DNA of 64,000 nt from an uncultured Desulfovibrio sp. (GTDB lineage: Bacteria; Desulfobacterota; Desulfovibrionia; Desulfovibrionales; Desulfovibrionaceae), in the NCBI GenBank assembly GCA_913063155.1, contig CAJXYU010000001.1, positions 496,001 through 560,000 on the forward strand. The letters run 5' to 3'. A program made the translations under genes and the position numbers. The stretch's first letter is position 1. Each line of letters begins with the position of its first letter. The notes under the pieces were generated by a model that saw nothing but the letters and a program-made list of their open reading frames with translations, was not told where the DNA came from and ran no database searches. Of the stretch, positions 49,759 through 58,028 are shown piece by piece.

Positions 49759-52038
49759 CTATCTTTTCAATTCATTTCGAACCATGGCCGCGGCTTCCAC
49801 CATATTGGCCAGGGCCGCCATGGTTTCGGTCCATGCCCGAGTCTTGAGGCCGCAATCCGGGTTGACCCAGAGGCGCTCGGCGGGCACCACCCGGCAGGCC
49901 CGACGGATGAGCTCGGCCATCTCGTCCACATCCGGCACGCGCGGGCTGTGGATGTCATAGACGCCCGGCCCTACTTCGTTGGGATATTCGAAACGCCCAA
50001 AGGCCTCCAACAGTTCCATATTGCTGCGGCTGGCCTCGATGCTGATGACGTCCGCATCCATGGCCGCGATCCATTCGATGATGTCGTTGAACTCGGCGTA
50101 GCACATATGAGTGTGGATCTGCGTTTCGTCCCGCACGGACGAGGCGGAAAGCCGGAAGCACTCGACACCCCACTCCAGGTATTCCTTCCAGTCCCTCCTG
50201 CGCGGGGGCAGCCCTTCGCGCAAGGCGGGCTCGTCGATTTGGATAATGGATACACCGCCCGCTTCCAGGTCAAGCACCTCGTCCCGAACTGCCAAGGCGA
50301 TCTGGCGACAGGTCTGTACCCTTGGCTGATCATCGCGTACGAAGCTCCATTGCAGGATGGTCACCGGGCCGGTGAGCATTCCCTTGACCGGTTTGTCCGT
50401 AATCGACCGGGCATGGCCGATCCACTCCACGGTCATGGGCGCGGGCCGGGAAACGTCCCCGAAGATGATGGGCGGTTTGACACAACGGCTGCCGTAGCTC
50501 TGAACCCAGCCGTTGGACGTGAAGCAATAACCGTCCAACTGCTGACCGAAATATTCCACCATGTCGTTGCGCTCGGCTTCACCATGGACCAGAACGTCCA
50601 ACCCCAGCTCCTCCTGGCGTTTGACGGCATCGGCAATAAAGCCGTGCATGGCCTCTACATAGACCTTGGCGTCGATCTCTCCGCGCTTGCCGGCCAGCCG
50701 GGCCTTGCGAATCTCCGCTGTTTGGGGAAAGGAGCCGATGGTGGTCGTGGGCAACAAGGGCAGACCCAACTTTTCGCGCTGTACCTCGGCCCGTGTCTCA
50801 TACGGGCTGGTCCGCCTGGTCATGTCCGGGGTCACGACAGCCAACCGTTTTTCCACGGCAGGATCATGGATGAGCGGGCTGTGGCGGCGCTCCTGCCAGG
50901 CGCGCCTATTCTGCCGCATCGGTTCCACGGCGTTCAGGTCTTGGGCGGCCATGCTCAACACATGCAATTCCGTGCACTTCTGCACGGCAAAGGCCATCCA
51001 GTTTTTGATACGTCCATCCAGTTCGGATTCCCTCTCCAGATCCAACGGGCTGTGCAGCAACGAACAACTCGGGGCAACCATGATCCGGTCATTGCCCAAC
51101 ACGTCCGCCGCCTTGCGGATCAACTTCAGGACGCGGTCCATCTCCACCTTCCAGACATTTCTGCCATCCACCACCCCCAGGGACAGAGCCATGACCTCGG
51201 GCAGGGATTCCAGGAATACGTCCAACTGTCCTGGTGCGCGCACCAGGTCCAGATGCACCCCGGCCACGGGCAGCTCGCGGATAATATCCATATGATGGTC
51301 CACACCGCCGAAGTAGGTGGCCAGCAGCAATTTGGACGGTGCGGCGGCCTGAGCCAGGCGCTCATAGACGGGCTTGAAGCGGTCGAGCACTTCCGGCTCC
51401 AGATCCTGAGCCAGAATGGGCTCGTCCACCTGGATCCACTCGCACTGCTGCCCGAGCAAAGCCAGGATATCCCCGTAGGCGGCCACCACAGCATCCAGAT
51501 GATCCCACTTGTCAAACCCGCTGCTCACGGATTTTCCCAAGCCGATGAAGGTGAACGGCCCCGGCAACACGGGCTTGATTTTGTACCCGGCATCCAAAGC
51601 TTCACGCACCTCATCGAAAATTTTCGTAGAAGAAATGAAAAACTTCTGGCCCCGATGGAACTCGGGCACGATGTAATGATAATTTGTGTCAAACCACTTG
51701 GTCATTTCCATGGCCGTGGTTCCTCCGGTCCCAGAATCGCCTCGCGCCATGCGGAAATAGGTGGAAACGTCCACATATCGTCCTGTCCAGCCGTACCGTT
51801 CGGGCACCGCGCCCAACAGGGCCGCCATATCCAACATGTGGTCGTAAAATGAAAAATCGCCCACAGGCACAAGATCAACGCCCCGCTTGCGCTGCAGTTC
51901 CCAATGACGCAGCCGCAATTCACGGCCGGTTTCGGCCAGTTCGGCCTCGTCCTTATCTCCTTTCCAAAATGCTTCAGTAACCTTTTTCAATTCCCGGTCG
52001 ATACCGATACGCGGAAATCCAAGATTGTGCGTCAACAT
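49759..52038 (-). CDS. metE: Cobalamin-independent methionine synthase
   Basis: The 759-residue enzyme transfers methyl from methyl-tetrahydrofolate polyglutamate to homocysteine. It starts LTHNLGFPRIGIDRELKKV, typical for MetE. The C-terminal barrel holds zinc ligands in IHTHMCYAEFND (His, Cys) and NPDCGLKTR (Cys), and the folate site region GEAERNDMVEYFGQQLDGY. GAGGAG lies 8 bases before the ATG. metF is immediately upstream, so this is a metF-metE operon. A Met-rich short frame lies between them. Confidence 0.97.
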   Translation of the reverse strand: MLTHNLGFPRIGIDRELKKVTEAFWKGDKDEAELAETGRELRLRHWELQRKRGVDLVPVGDFSFYDHMLDMAALLGAVPERYGWTGRYVDVSTYFRMARGDSGTGGTTAMEMTKWFDTNYHYIVPEFHRGQKFFISSTKIFDEVREALDAGYKIKPVLPGPFTFIGLGKSVSSGFDKWDHLDAVVAAYGDILALLGQQCEWIQVDEPILAQDLEPEVLDRFKPVYERLAQAAAPSKLLLATYFGGVDHHMDIIRELPVAGVHLDLVRAPGQLDVFLESLPEVMALSLGVVDGRNVWKVEMDRVLKLIRKAADVLGNDRIMVAPSCSLLHSPLDLERESELDGRIKNWMAFAVQKCTELHVLSMAAQDLNAVEPMRQNRRAWQERRHSPLIHDPAVEKRLAVVTPDMTRRTSPYETRAEVQREKLGLPLLPTTTIGSFPQTAEIRKARLAGKRGEIDAKVYVEAMHGFIADAVKRQEELGLDVLVHGEAERNDMVEYFGQQLDGYCFTSNGWVQSYGSRCVKPPIIFGDVSRPAPMTVEWIGHARSITDKPVKGMLTGPVTILQWSFVRDDQPRVQTCRQIALAVRDEVLDLEAGGVSIIQIDEPALREGLPPRRRDWKEYLEWGVECFRLSASSVRDETQIHTHMCYAEFNDIIEWIAAMDADVISIEASRSNMELLEAFGRFEYPNEVGPGVYDIHSPRVPDVDEMAELIRRACRVVPAERLWVNPDCGLKTRAWTETMAALANMVEAAAMVRNELKR

Positions 52039-52048
52039 TGCATGCTCC

Positions 52049-52099
52049 TCATGAAACCATTGATCCCTCGATCATGGGAATGACTAAAAAAATGGACAT
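52049..52099 (-). CDS. Possible Met-rich leader peptide before metE
   Basis: GGAGG is followed at 5 bases by ATG and the frame MSIFLVIPMIEGSMVS, whose TGA overlaps the metE ribosome site (TGAGGAG). An in-frame ATG directly before it would add one more Met. Three of 16 residues are Met, and the stop is 10 bases before metE. It may couple translation or sense Met-tRNA. Confidence 0.4.
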   Translation of the reverse strand: MSIFLVIPMIEGSMVS

Positions 52100-52118
52100 C
52101 ATTTCCTCCAAAAAAATA

Positions 52119-52988
52119 TCAGGGCATCAACCCGGCCCGCTCCACCACCTCCAGGCACAGTCCCGCGCGGTTGAACGGATACAGGTGGACACCCGGCGCA
52201 CCCAGATTCACCAAGTTGCGTAGCTGATCGGCGGCAAAATCCGCCCCCACCTCCCGTACGGCCTTGTCCCCGCCTTTTGCATCGGCCTCCTCAAGGGCGG
52301 CCAGCAATTTTCCCGGAATGGGCGTACTGCATATCCCCATGAGACGGCGCACCTGGCCCAGACTGCGGATAGGCAGCACACTGGGAATGACCAGACTGGT
52401 GCAGCCCTTCCGAGCCAGGCGATCCACCAGGTCGAAATATCTGCGGTTATCGAAGAAGAGCTGGGTCACGGCAAAGGACGCTCCCATATCGAACTTGCGC
52501 AGCAGGCAATCGATATCATCTTTGAGGCTCGCCGATTCGGGGTGCGCGTCCGGGTAGGCGGCCACACCCACATTGAGTTCCGAGTCCGCCTCGTGGATAC
52601 GGCGCACCAGATCCGAGGCGTACCGCAACCCTTCGGGGGCGGCGTCTTGCCCTTCCGGGAAATCCCCGCGTACGGCGAGCACATTTTGAAACCCGCACTC
52701 TCGGATCTCCTTCACCAGCGCTCTCACGGATTCCACGGAATTACGCACGCAGGTCACATGCGGCATGGCCGTAAGTCCGTACTTTTCCCTCAGGCCGTAG
52801 GCAGTCTTCATGGTATTGGTGGTTCCGCCGCCTCCGGCCCCGCAAGTCACGGCGGCAAACAAGGGATTAAGGCGCATGAGCCGCTCCACAGTCTCATGAA
52901 AGGCCGGTATGGCCTTGGCGGTACGCGGCGGAAAAAACTCCAGTGAAATGAACGGATGGTTGGCTTTAATCCTATCGGGGATACCCAT
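52119..52988 (-). CDS. metF: 5,10-methylenetetrahydrofolate reductase
   Basis: The 289-residue flavoenzyme reduces methylene- to methyl-tetrahydrofolate for methionine synthesis. It shows ISLEFFPPRTAK with the catalytic Glu, AVTCGAGGG, PHVTCVRN, VLAVRGDFPEG (FAD site), and ASFAVTQLFFDNRRYFD. ATG 52988 is chosen with GAGAGGA upstream; 53006 would sit inside that site. It is the first gene of the operon with metE, 80 bases before it, and it has a promoter with a long dyad. Confidence 0.95.
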   Translation of the reverse strand: MGIPDRIKANHPFISLEFFPPRTAKAIPAFHETVERLMRLNPLFAAVTCGAGGGGTTNTMKTAYGLREKYGLTAMPHVTCVRNSVESVRALVKEIRECGFQNVLAVRGDFPEGQDAAPEGLRYASDLVRRIHEADSELNVGVAAYPDAHPESASLKDDIDCLLRKFDMGASFAVTQLFFDNRRYFDLVDRLARKGCTSLVIPSVLPIRSLGQVRRLMGICSTPIPGKLLAALEEADAKGGDKAVREVGADFAADQLRNLVNLGAPGVHLYPFNRAGLCLEVVERAGLMP

Positions 52989-53010
52989 ATGATTCCTCTC
53001 TCTCAACTTA

Positions 53011-53075
53011 AATCAATATATCTGGATATTCTTATATCTTGATTAATTGATATAGAGCGGATAAAATAAAGTCAA
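53011..53075 (-). promoter_or_regulatory. metF promoter and 34-bp dyad
   Basis: On the minus strand TTGACT (53070-53075) and TATCAA (53047-53052) are 17 bases apart. Just downstream, 53011-53044 is an imperfect dyad with AATCAA and TTGATT ends and repeated ATAT blocks. A repressor bound there would block transcription. SahR-type regulators of methionine genes in this group use ATCAA/TTGAT dyads, so SahR is a candidate. Confidence 0.55.
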
Positions 53076-53100
53076 GCCCGTTTTTAAAAACGGACTTGAC
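53071..53100 (-). terminator. Terminator of the MFS gene
   Basis: GTCAAG/CTTGAC and CCGTTTTT/AAAAACGG form a two-part stem with one mismatch, followed on the minus strand by TTTATTTT. It overlaps the metF -35 box. Confidence 0.75.
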
Positions 53101-53145
53101 CTTTATGAATTATGCGGGGAAATACCTCGGCCTGATCGCCAAAGA

Positions 53146-54330
53146 CTAGGAAAGGTTGCTGGTATCCAGGATGCGCAACATGCCCGACCAGGAACACAGC
53201 ACAAGAAGACCGGTGACGAGCCCCAGCAGGCCGGTGACGGTCTGGTACCCAATGAGCCCCGTGGTTGTCGCTGCCATGAACACGGCCCCGAGCAGGAACT
53301 GGATGAACGTCATGAACGAAGCTGCAGCCCCGATGTTCGTCTTGACTTGCTCCAGCACGATGTTGTTGCTGATGGGGCGACTCATGCCGCAACAGAACGA
53401 TATGAGCATCATGGGAAGTGCAAACCCGAGCGGCGAGCCGTATCCGAGCAAAAGAATCAACGCTCCTCCCAAAGCCACGCCGGCAAACCCGACTCCGTTC
53501 AGACGCAGGACGGAAATACGCTTGGAAAGTTTGGCGCACATGAAGGCCCCGGCCATCATGCCGAAGGCATTGAGTGCAAAGAAGTTGCTGAATGTCTGTC
53601 TGGAAAGCCCGAAATATTCCATATAGATGTAGGGGGAAGTCGCAATGTGCGCATAAAAAGGCCCCAGAATAAGGTTCATGACCAGTGCCGGGAGCAGATA
53701 TCTGCGGTTGCGCAACAACCCGGAATAACGCGTCACGAACATCACTGTCTTGACCCGATTTTCGGGAGCAAGCGTCTCCTCCATGCACAGGACCAACACG
53801 AGCGCCACCAGTCCGTATGCTCCCTGCACCCAGAATATCCACTCCCAGGAGAGATGGTTCAGGAGCATGCTTCCCAAGGAAGGCGCAACCATGGGAGCCA
53901 CCGCAATGATCACGCTGATGTAGGCCAAGACCTTCTGCCGGATATGCCCTTCAAAGGCGTCCCTGCAGATGGCCATGACCATGGAGGCGCAGGCGGCGCC
54001 GCCCACCCCCTGGAGAAGACGCGCAAGCACCATGACCTCTATGCTCGAAGCCATTGCGCACAGCATGCAGGCTACAAAAAAAACGCTCAACCCGATGGTG
54101 AGAATGGCTTTTCTGCCGAGCCGGTCGGAAAGTGGACCGTACACGAGAATGCTGACGCTGAAGCTCAGAAACCACAGGGTCAGGGTCAGGTTGGCCACGG
54201 ATTCCTCCACCCCCCACAGGCCCGTCAGATGGGGCAGTGCAGGGAGATACATGTCAATTGACAATGGTGCGACGGCGGCCAAAAAAGCGAGGCACAGGGT
54301 CAGAACGCCCTGTCGTTTAGCTGTAATCAT
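53146..54330 (-). CDS. MFS multidrug transporter, Bcr/CflA type
   Basis: The 394-residue protein has 12 spans and the DHA1 Bcr/CflA hallmarks: FLAAVAPLSIDMYLPALP, LTLTLWFLSFSVSILVYGPLSDRLGRKAIL (motif A), LLQGVGGAACASMVMAICRD, and VAPMVAPSLGSMLL (motif C region). It exports drugs or small metabolites by proton antiport. ATG 54330 is preferred to GTG 54339. It lies 48 bases downstream of a MarR gene on the same strand, with a dyad in the gap, so MarR probably controls it. Confidence 0.92.
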   Translation of the reverse strand: MITAKRQGVLTLCLAFLAAVAPLSIDMYLPALPHLTGLWGVEESVANLTLTLWFLSFSVSILVYGPLSDRLGRKAILTIGLSVFFVACMLCAMASSIEVMVLARLLQGVGGAACASMVMAICRDAFEGHIRQKVLAYISVIIAVAPMVAPSLGSMLLNHLSWEWIFWVQGAYGLVALVLVLCMEETLAPENRVKTVMFVTRYSGLLRNRRYLLPALVMNLILGPFYAHIATSPYIYMEYFGLSRQTFSNFFALNAFGMMAGAFMCAKLSKRISVLRLNGVGFAGVALGGALILLLGYGSPLGFALPMMLISFCCGMSRPISNNIVLEQVKTNIGAAASFMTFIQFLLGAVFMAATTTGLIGYQTVTGLLGLVTGLLVLCSWSGMLRILDTSNLS

Positions 54331-54350
54331 TGGGCACACTCTTCCCTAAA

Positions 54351-54364
54351 GTTAATACATTAAC
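54351..54364 (-). promoter_or_regulatory. Putative MarR operator between marR and the MFS gene
   Basis: GTTAATACATTAAC is a 6-bp inverted repeat around AC. A similar dyad precedes the MarR gene. Confidence 0.5.
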
Positions 54365-54378
54365 TAATTAGGCATAAA

Positions 54379-54825
54379 TTAAGGTTTTATGTTCGTTATG
54401 ATCTGCCGAGCCACGGTCCGGAAGGTATCCAGGTCATCCGGATCTATGCCCTGCTCGGCCTGTTGCAAATTCTGTTTGGCCAGGTCCACCATTTGCCGGT
54501 GCAGTTCATATCCGGCATCAGTGAGGAAGACCCGATTCCCACGCCGATCCGCTTCAGAGCGCTCCCGGTAAACAAGACCACGCTTTTCAAGGGGGGCGAG
54601 CAGCTTGGAAATCGACACCTTGTTCATGAAACACCGGTCGGCCAATTCCCGCTGACTAAGGCCCTCGGAGTTCCATATGACCATCATCACCCGCCACTGC
54701 TCTGGCGAAACATCCAACCCGGCTTCGGAAAATCGTCTGCTCAGATGCAAACGCATCGACTGGGAAGCCACGGAAAGCAACACACCGATGGATTTGTCAT
54801 AGTCATATTCAATCTTCTTGGACAT
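54379..54825 (-). CDS. MarR-family repressor of the adjacent MFS pump
   Basis: The 148-residue winged-helix regulator has SQRELADRCFMNKVSISKLLAPLEKRGLVYRERSEADRRGNRVFLTDAGYEL, the MarR recognition helix and wing (DRRGNR). N- and C-terminal helices would dimerise. ATG 54825 is used, with GGGGTGA just upstream; GTG 54831 is an alternative. Matching TTAA-type dyads lie before this gene and before the MFS gene, suggesting control of both. Confidence 0.9.
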   Translation of the reverse strand: MSKKIEYDYDKSIGVLLSVASQSMRLHLSRRFSEAGLDVSPEQWRVMMVIWNSEGLSQRELADRCFMNKVSISKLLAPLEKRGLVYRERSEADRRGNRVFLTDAGYELHRQMVDLAKQNLQQAEQGIDPDDLDTFRTVARQIITNIKP

Positions 54826-54842
54826 TTTCACCCCATGAATTT

Positions 54843-54858
54843 GGTTAACGGTTTAACC
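54843..54858 (-). promoter_or_regulatory. Putative MarR operator upstream of the MarR gene
   Basis: GGTTAACGGTTTAACC has arms GGTTAA and TTAACC around CGGT, centred about 25 bases before the start. It shares the GTTAA/TTAAC half-site with the site at 54351. Confidence 0.5.
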
Positions 54859-54978
54859 TTTATCTTTCAGGAGTCAAGGACAATTTGAGTCAAAACTTGC
54901 GAACGGCCGTAATACAAGGTAGGAGTCGCATAGTGGGTATAGTAGCCATTTTGTAAGCAATCAGCCGGTGTTGCGCCC

Positions 54979-55848
54979 ATGCCGAAACTCAAGACTCTGC
55001 TCATCCATCCCGACCCGCAGACACGGGTCGAGCTCCGTAAGGAACTGGACGGCGTTCCGTTCATCCAGTTGCTTGGTGAAGCCGTGTCCGCCTTTGAGGC
55101 CCTGGAGATGTTGGAGTCAATCCCTTATGGCGTCTTTTTCCTGGGCGTCGACCTCCCGGGCGGAGCGTCGGGCATTGAGATGGCCCAAATGCTGGCCGGT
55201 CGCAAAAACAAGCCGGCCCTGGTATTCCTTTCCGACTCGGAATCCCATGCCTATGCAGCCTTCGAACTGGGGGCCACGGACTACCTGCTCTGGCCGCCCG
55301 CGCCGGGCAGGCTGGCCCGGACCATGGAACGCCTCAGCGATTTCAAGGCCCGGTTCAAGGAGGTTCCCGTGCCGGACGAACCCTGGCAGGACCCCGAAGC
55401 GGATGAGCCCAGCGACGAGCGCACCGTGCAGTTACCTCTTGAGGAACATGAGGAAGACAGCTTCCTGGCCGCCCTGCGCCAGGCATGGGACCTGACTCGC
55501 ACCCGTACGCCAGAAATCGAAAAACTGGCCGTGAACCAGGACGGCCGCATGTACCTCATCCCTTACGACCAGATCATCTTTGTGGAGGCTTACGAGGATT
55601 ACTCTTATGTACACACCGCCCAGCAGAAGTTTCTGACCTCCTATCGGCTCAAGAACCTGGAGGACCGTCTCAAGCCGCACCGTTTCTTCCGGGTGCACAG
55701 AAAATATCTGGTCAATCTGGATATGGTTACTGAAATAGCGAGCATGCCGGGCAGCAACTTCATGCTCAGAACCGCGGGCAAAACCCGCATCGAGCTGCCC
55801 ATCAGTCGCAGAAGGATCGCCGAGCTCAAGCAGATACTCGGCCTCTGA
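54979..55848 (+). CDS. LytTR-type response regulator upstream of acs
   Basis: The 289-residue protein has a receiver-like N-terminus (about 1-120) with a candidate phosphoacceptor Asp in FFLGVDLPGGASGIEMA. Its acid pocket reads LIHPDPQT, keeping one Asp where most receivers have two, so phosphorylation may be weak. An acidic linker follows. A LytTR DNA-binding domain (about 185-285) comes last: YLIPYDQIIFVEAYEDYSYVHT, FFRVHRKYLVNLDMV and RIELPISRRRIAELK. It lies about 100 bases before acs on the same strand and may regulate it. The ATG has a poor ribosome site. Confidence 0.88.
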   Translation: MPKLKTLLIHPDPQTRVELRKELDGVPFIQLLGEAVSAFEALEMLESIPYGVFFLGVDLPGGASGIEMAQMLAGRKNKPALVFLSDSESHAYAAFELGATDYLLWPPAPGRLARTMERLSDFKARFKEVPVPDEPWQDPEADEPSDERTVQLPLEEHEEDSFLAALRQAWDLTRTRTPEIEKLAVNQDGRMYLIPYDQIIFVEAYEDYSYVHTAQQKFLTSYRLKNLEDRLKPHRFFRVHRKYLVNLDMVTEIASMPGSNFMLRTAGKTRIELPISRRRIAELKQILGL

Positions 55849-55955
55849 CCGTTCGCCCGTGCTCTGAAGCCGCTGACCGAATAGCTGGTGGCATTGGCGC
55901 GTGGTTGTGTTTTGAATAAAACTCGCAGCCTTGAACTATGCGCGAGGAGGAATAT

Positions 55956-57875
55956 ATGGACCAGTTCGGAGCACTGGACAACCTTCTTCAGGAAGAACGG
56001 GTTTTCCGTCCCCTTCCCCAGTTGGTTATCGAGGCCAACGTCAACCCCCAGGAGCTGGAGGCGGCTCGCCGTTTCGCCATGCACGACCCCATGGGTTACT
56101 GGGAAGAGGCCGCAGACGAACTGGACTGGTTCAAAAAATGGGACCAGGTCCTGGACGAGTCCGACGCCCCTTTCTACCGCTGGTTTCCGGGAGCACGCTG
56201 CAACATCGTCTACAACTGCCTGGATCGGCACATCGAGACCTACAACAAGAACAAACTCGCCCTCATCTGGGAAGGCGAGCCCGGCGATTCGCGCAAATAC
56301 ACCTATTTCGAACTTTACCGCGAAGTGAACCGTTTCGCCAATGCTCTGCGTTCCCTGGGCATCAAGAAGGGCGACCGCGTGGTGATCTACATGCCGCCCC
56401 TGCCCGAAACGGTCATCGCCATGCTGGCCACGGTCAAAATCGGCGCCATCCATTCCGTGGTCTTTGCGGGATTCTCGGCCAAAGCCCTGCGCCAGCGCAT
56501 CAACGACGCCCAAGCCAAGCTGGTGGTCACCGCAGACGGATTCTACCGCAACGGCCAGATCATGCCTCTCAAGGAAACCGTGGACGAGGCCCTTGTCGGC
56601 GCCTGCGCCGACTGCGTGGAGTCCGTGGTTGTGGTGCGCCGCTGCAAGGTAGGCGTCGACATGGTCGACGGCCGGGATTTCTGGTACGAGGACCTGATCC
56701 GCAACGAACGCAATACCGCCACCACCGAGGTCATGGATTCGGACGAGCCTCTTTTCCTCATGTACACCTCGGGAACCACGGGCAAACCCAAGGGCATCGT
56801 GCATTCCCACGGTGGCTACATGGTGGGCGTGTACCGCACCCTGAACCACGTCTTCGACATCAAGCCCACAGATATTTTCTGGTGCACAGCCGACCTCGGA
56901 TGGGTCACGGGGCACAGCGCGGTGGTCTACGGCCCGCTCATGGCCGGGACAACCACGGTCATTTACGAAGGCCATCCCAACTACCCCCAGGCCGACCGGC
57001 TTTGGAACATCGTGGGCAAATATGGAGTGACCATCTTCTACACTGCGCCAACCATGATCCGCATGCTCATGCGTTTCGGCATCCAGTACACCAAGCAACA
57101 CGACCTCACGAGCCTGCGCCTGCTCGGGTCCGTGGGCGAACCCATCAGCCCCGAGGCCTGGATCTGGCTTTACAAGCACATCGGCCGCAACGAATGCCCG
57201 GTACTCGACACCTGGTGGCAGACCGAGACCGGTATGTTCATGATCAGCCCACTGCCCATTTCGCTCCTCAAGCCCGGTTCTGTGACCAAACCGTTGCCCG
57301 GCGTGGAGGCGGACGTGGTGGACAAAGACGGCAATCCGGTTCCTCCCGGCAAAGGAGGCCTGCTCGTCATCAAGAAGCCATGGCCGTCCATGATGACCGG
57401 CCTATGGAACGACCCGGACCGTTACCGCGAATATTGGGACAAGATTCCGGGCATGTATCTGGCGGGCGATGTGGCCCGCAGGGACGAGGATGGCTACATC
57501 TGGATTCAAGGCCGAGCCGACGATGTGCTCAACATAGCCGGACACCGCATCGGCACCGCCGAAATGGAAGCGGCCTTCGGTGCGCATCGAACCGTGCATG
57601 AGTGCGGCGTCATCGGCGTGCCCGACAAGATCAAGGGCGAGGCGGCCAAGGCCTTCATCGTCACCCACCCCGACGTGGAGGAAGGCGACGAGCTCATCAA
57701 GGCCCTCAAGAAACATATCCGCAACGAGCTCGGCCCGGTGGCGGTCATCAAGTCCATCGAATTCCGCGACAAGCTGCCCAAGACCCGCTCCGGCAAGATC
57801 ATGCGCCGAGTCTTGAAAGCAGAAGAGTTGGGCCAGGAGATCGGTGATTTGACCGGTTTGGAAGATGATAGTTAA
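55956..57875 (+). CDS. acs: Acetyl-CoA synthetase (AMP-forming)
   Basis: The 639-residue enzyme activates acetate to acetyl-CoA through acetyl-AMP. It shows the P-loop [41 protein letters not shown] (adenine site), [20 protein letters not shown] (hinge), and [14 protein letters not shown] with the lysine that in this family is controlled by acetylation. ATG 55956 has GGAGGA 4 bases upstream; ATG 55938 is inside that region. The enzyme fits an acetate-handling anaerobe. The LytTR gene just upstream may be its regulator. Confidence 0.97.
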   Translation: MDQFGALDNLLQEERVFRPLPQLVIEANVNPQELEAARRFAMHDPMGYWEEAADELDWFKKWDQVLDESDAPFYRWFPGARCNIVYNCLDRHIETYNKNKLALIWEGEPGDSRKYTYFELYREVNRFANALRSLGIKKGDRVVIYMPPLPETVIAMLATVKIGAIHSVVFAGFSAKALRQRINDAQAKLVVTADGFYRNGQIMPLKETVDEALVGACADCVESVVVVRRCKVGVDMVDGRDFWYEDLIRNERNTATTEVMDSDEPLFLMYTSGTTGKPKGIVHSHGGYMVGVYRTLNHVFDIKPTDIFWCTADLGWVTGHSAVVYGPLMAGTTTVIYEGHPNYPQADRLWNIVGKYGVTIFYTAPTMIRMLMRFGIQYTKQHDLTSLRLLGSVGEPISPEAWIWLYKHIGRNECPVLDTWWQTETGMFMISPLPISLLKPGSVTKPLPGVEADVVDKDGNPVPPGKGGLLVIKKPWPSMMTGLWNDPDRYREYWDKIPGMYLAGDVARRDEDGYIWIQGRADDVLNIAGHRIGTAEMEAAFGAHRTVHECGVIGVPDKIKGEAAKAFIVTHPDVEEGDELIKALKKHIRNELGPVAVIKSIEFRDKLPKTRSGKIMRRVLKAEELGQEIGDLTGLEDDS

Positions 57876-57880
57876 TATTT

Positions 57881-57913
57881 TTTGAGGGGACCTCTAAAAA
57901 AGGCCCCCTCAAA
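57881..57913 (+). terminator. Hairpin after acs
   Basis: TTTGAGGGG pairs with CCCCTCAAA around a 15-base loop that can pair further inside. No T tract follows. Confidence 0.45.
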
Positions 57914-57986
57914 CTCCCCCTCCAAAGCATTTTGGTGATCGGCCGGAAGGATTGCACCTTCTCAGTGCGGTTAATTTTTCATTTCA

Positions 57987-58011
57987 TTTATATTGACTTT
58001 ATCAATATAAA
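57987..58011 (+). promoter_or_regulatory. Operator-like inverted repeat before the MarR-GNAT gene
   Basis: TTTATATTGA and TCAATATAAA are perfect 10-bp arms around CTTTA, 17 bases before the ATG. TATAAA in the right arm may be the -10 box, so binding would block the promoter. Autoregulation is likely. Confidence 0.7.
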
Positions 58012-58028
58012 CTCGTAATTCTAAAACC

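Noticed and set aside
49948-51852. A 634-codon frame antisense to metE
   Set aside because: The opposite strand has full-length MetE with zinc ligands; this frame has no recognisable domain or ribosome site.
55641-57601. Long open frames in other phases over acs on both strands
   Set aside because: acs is complete and in its own frame; the others are composition artefacts.
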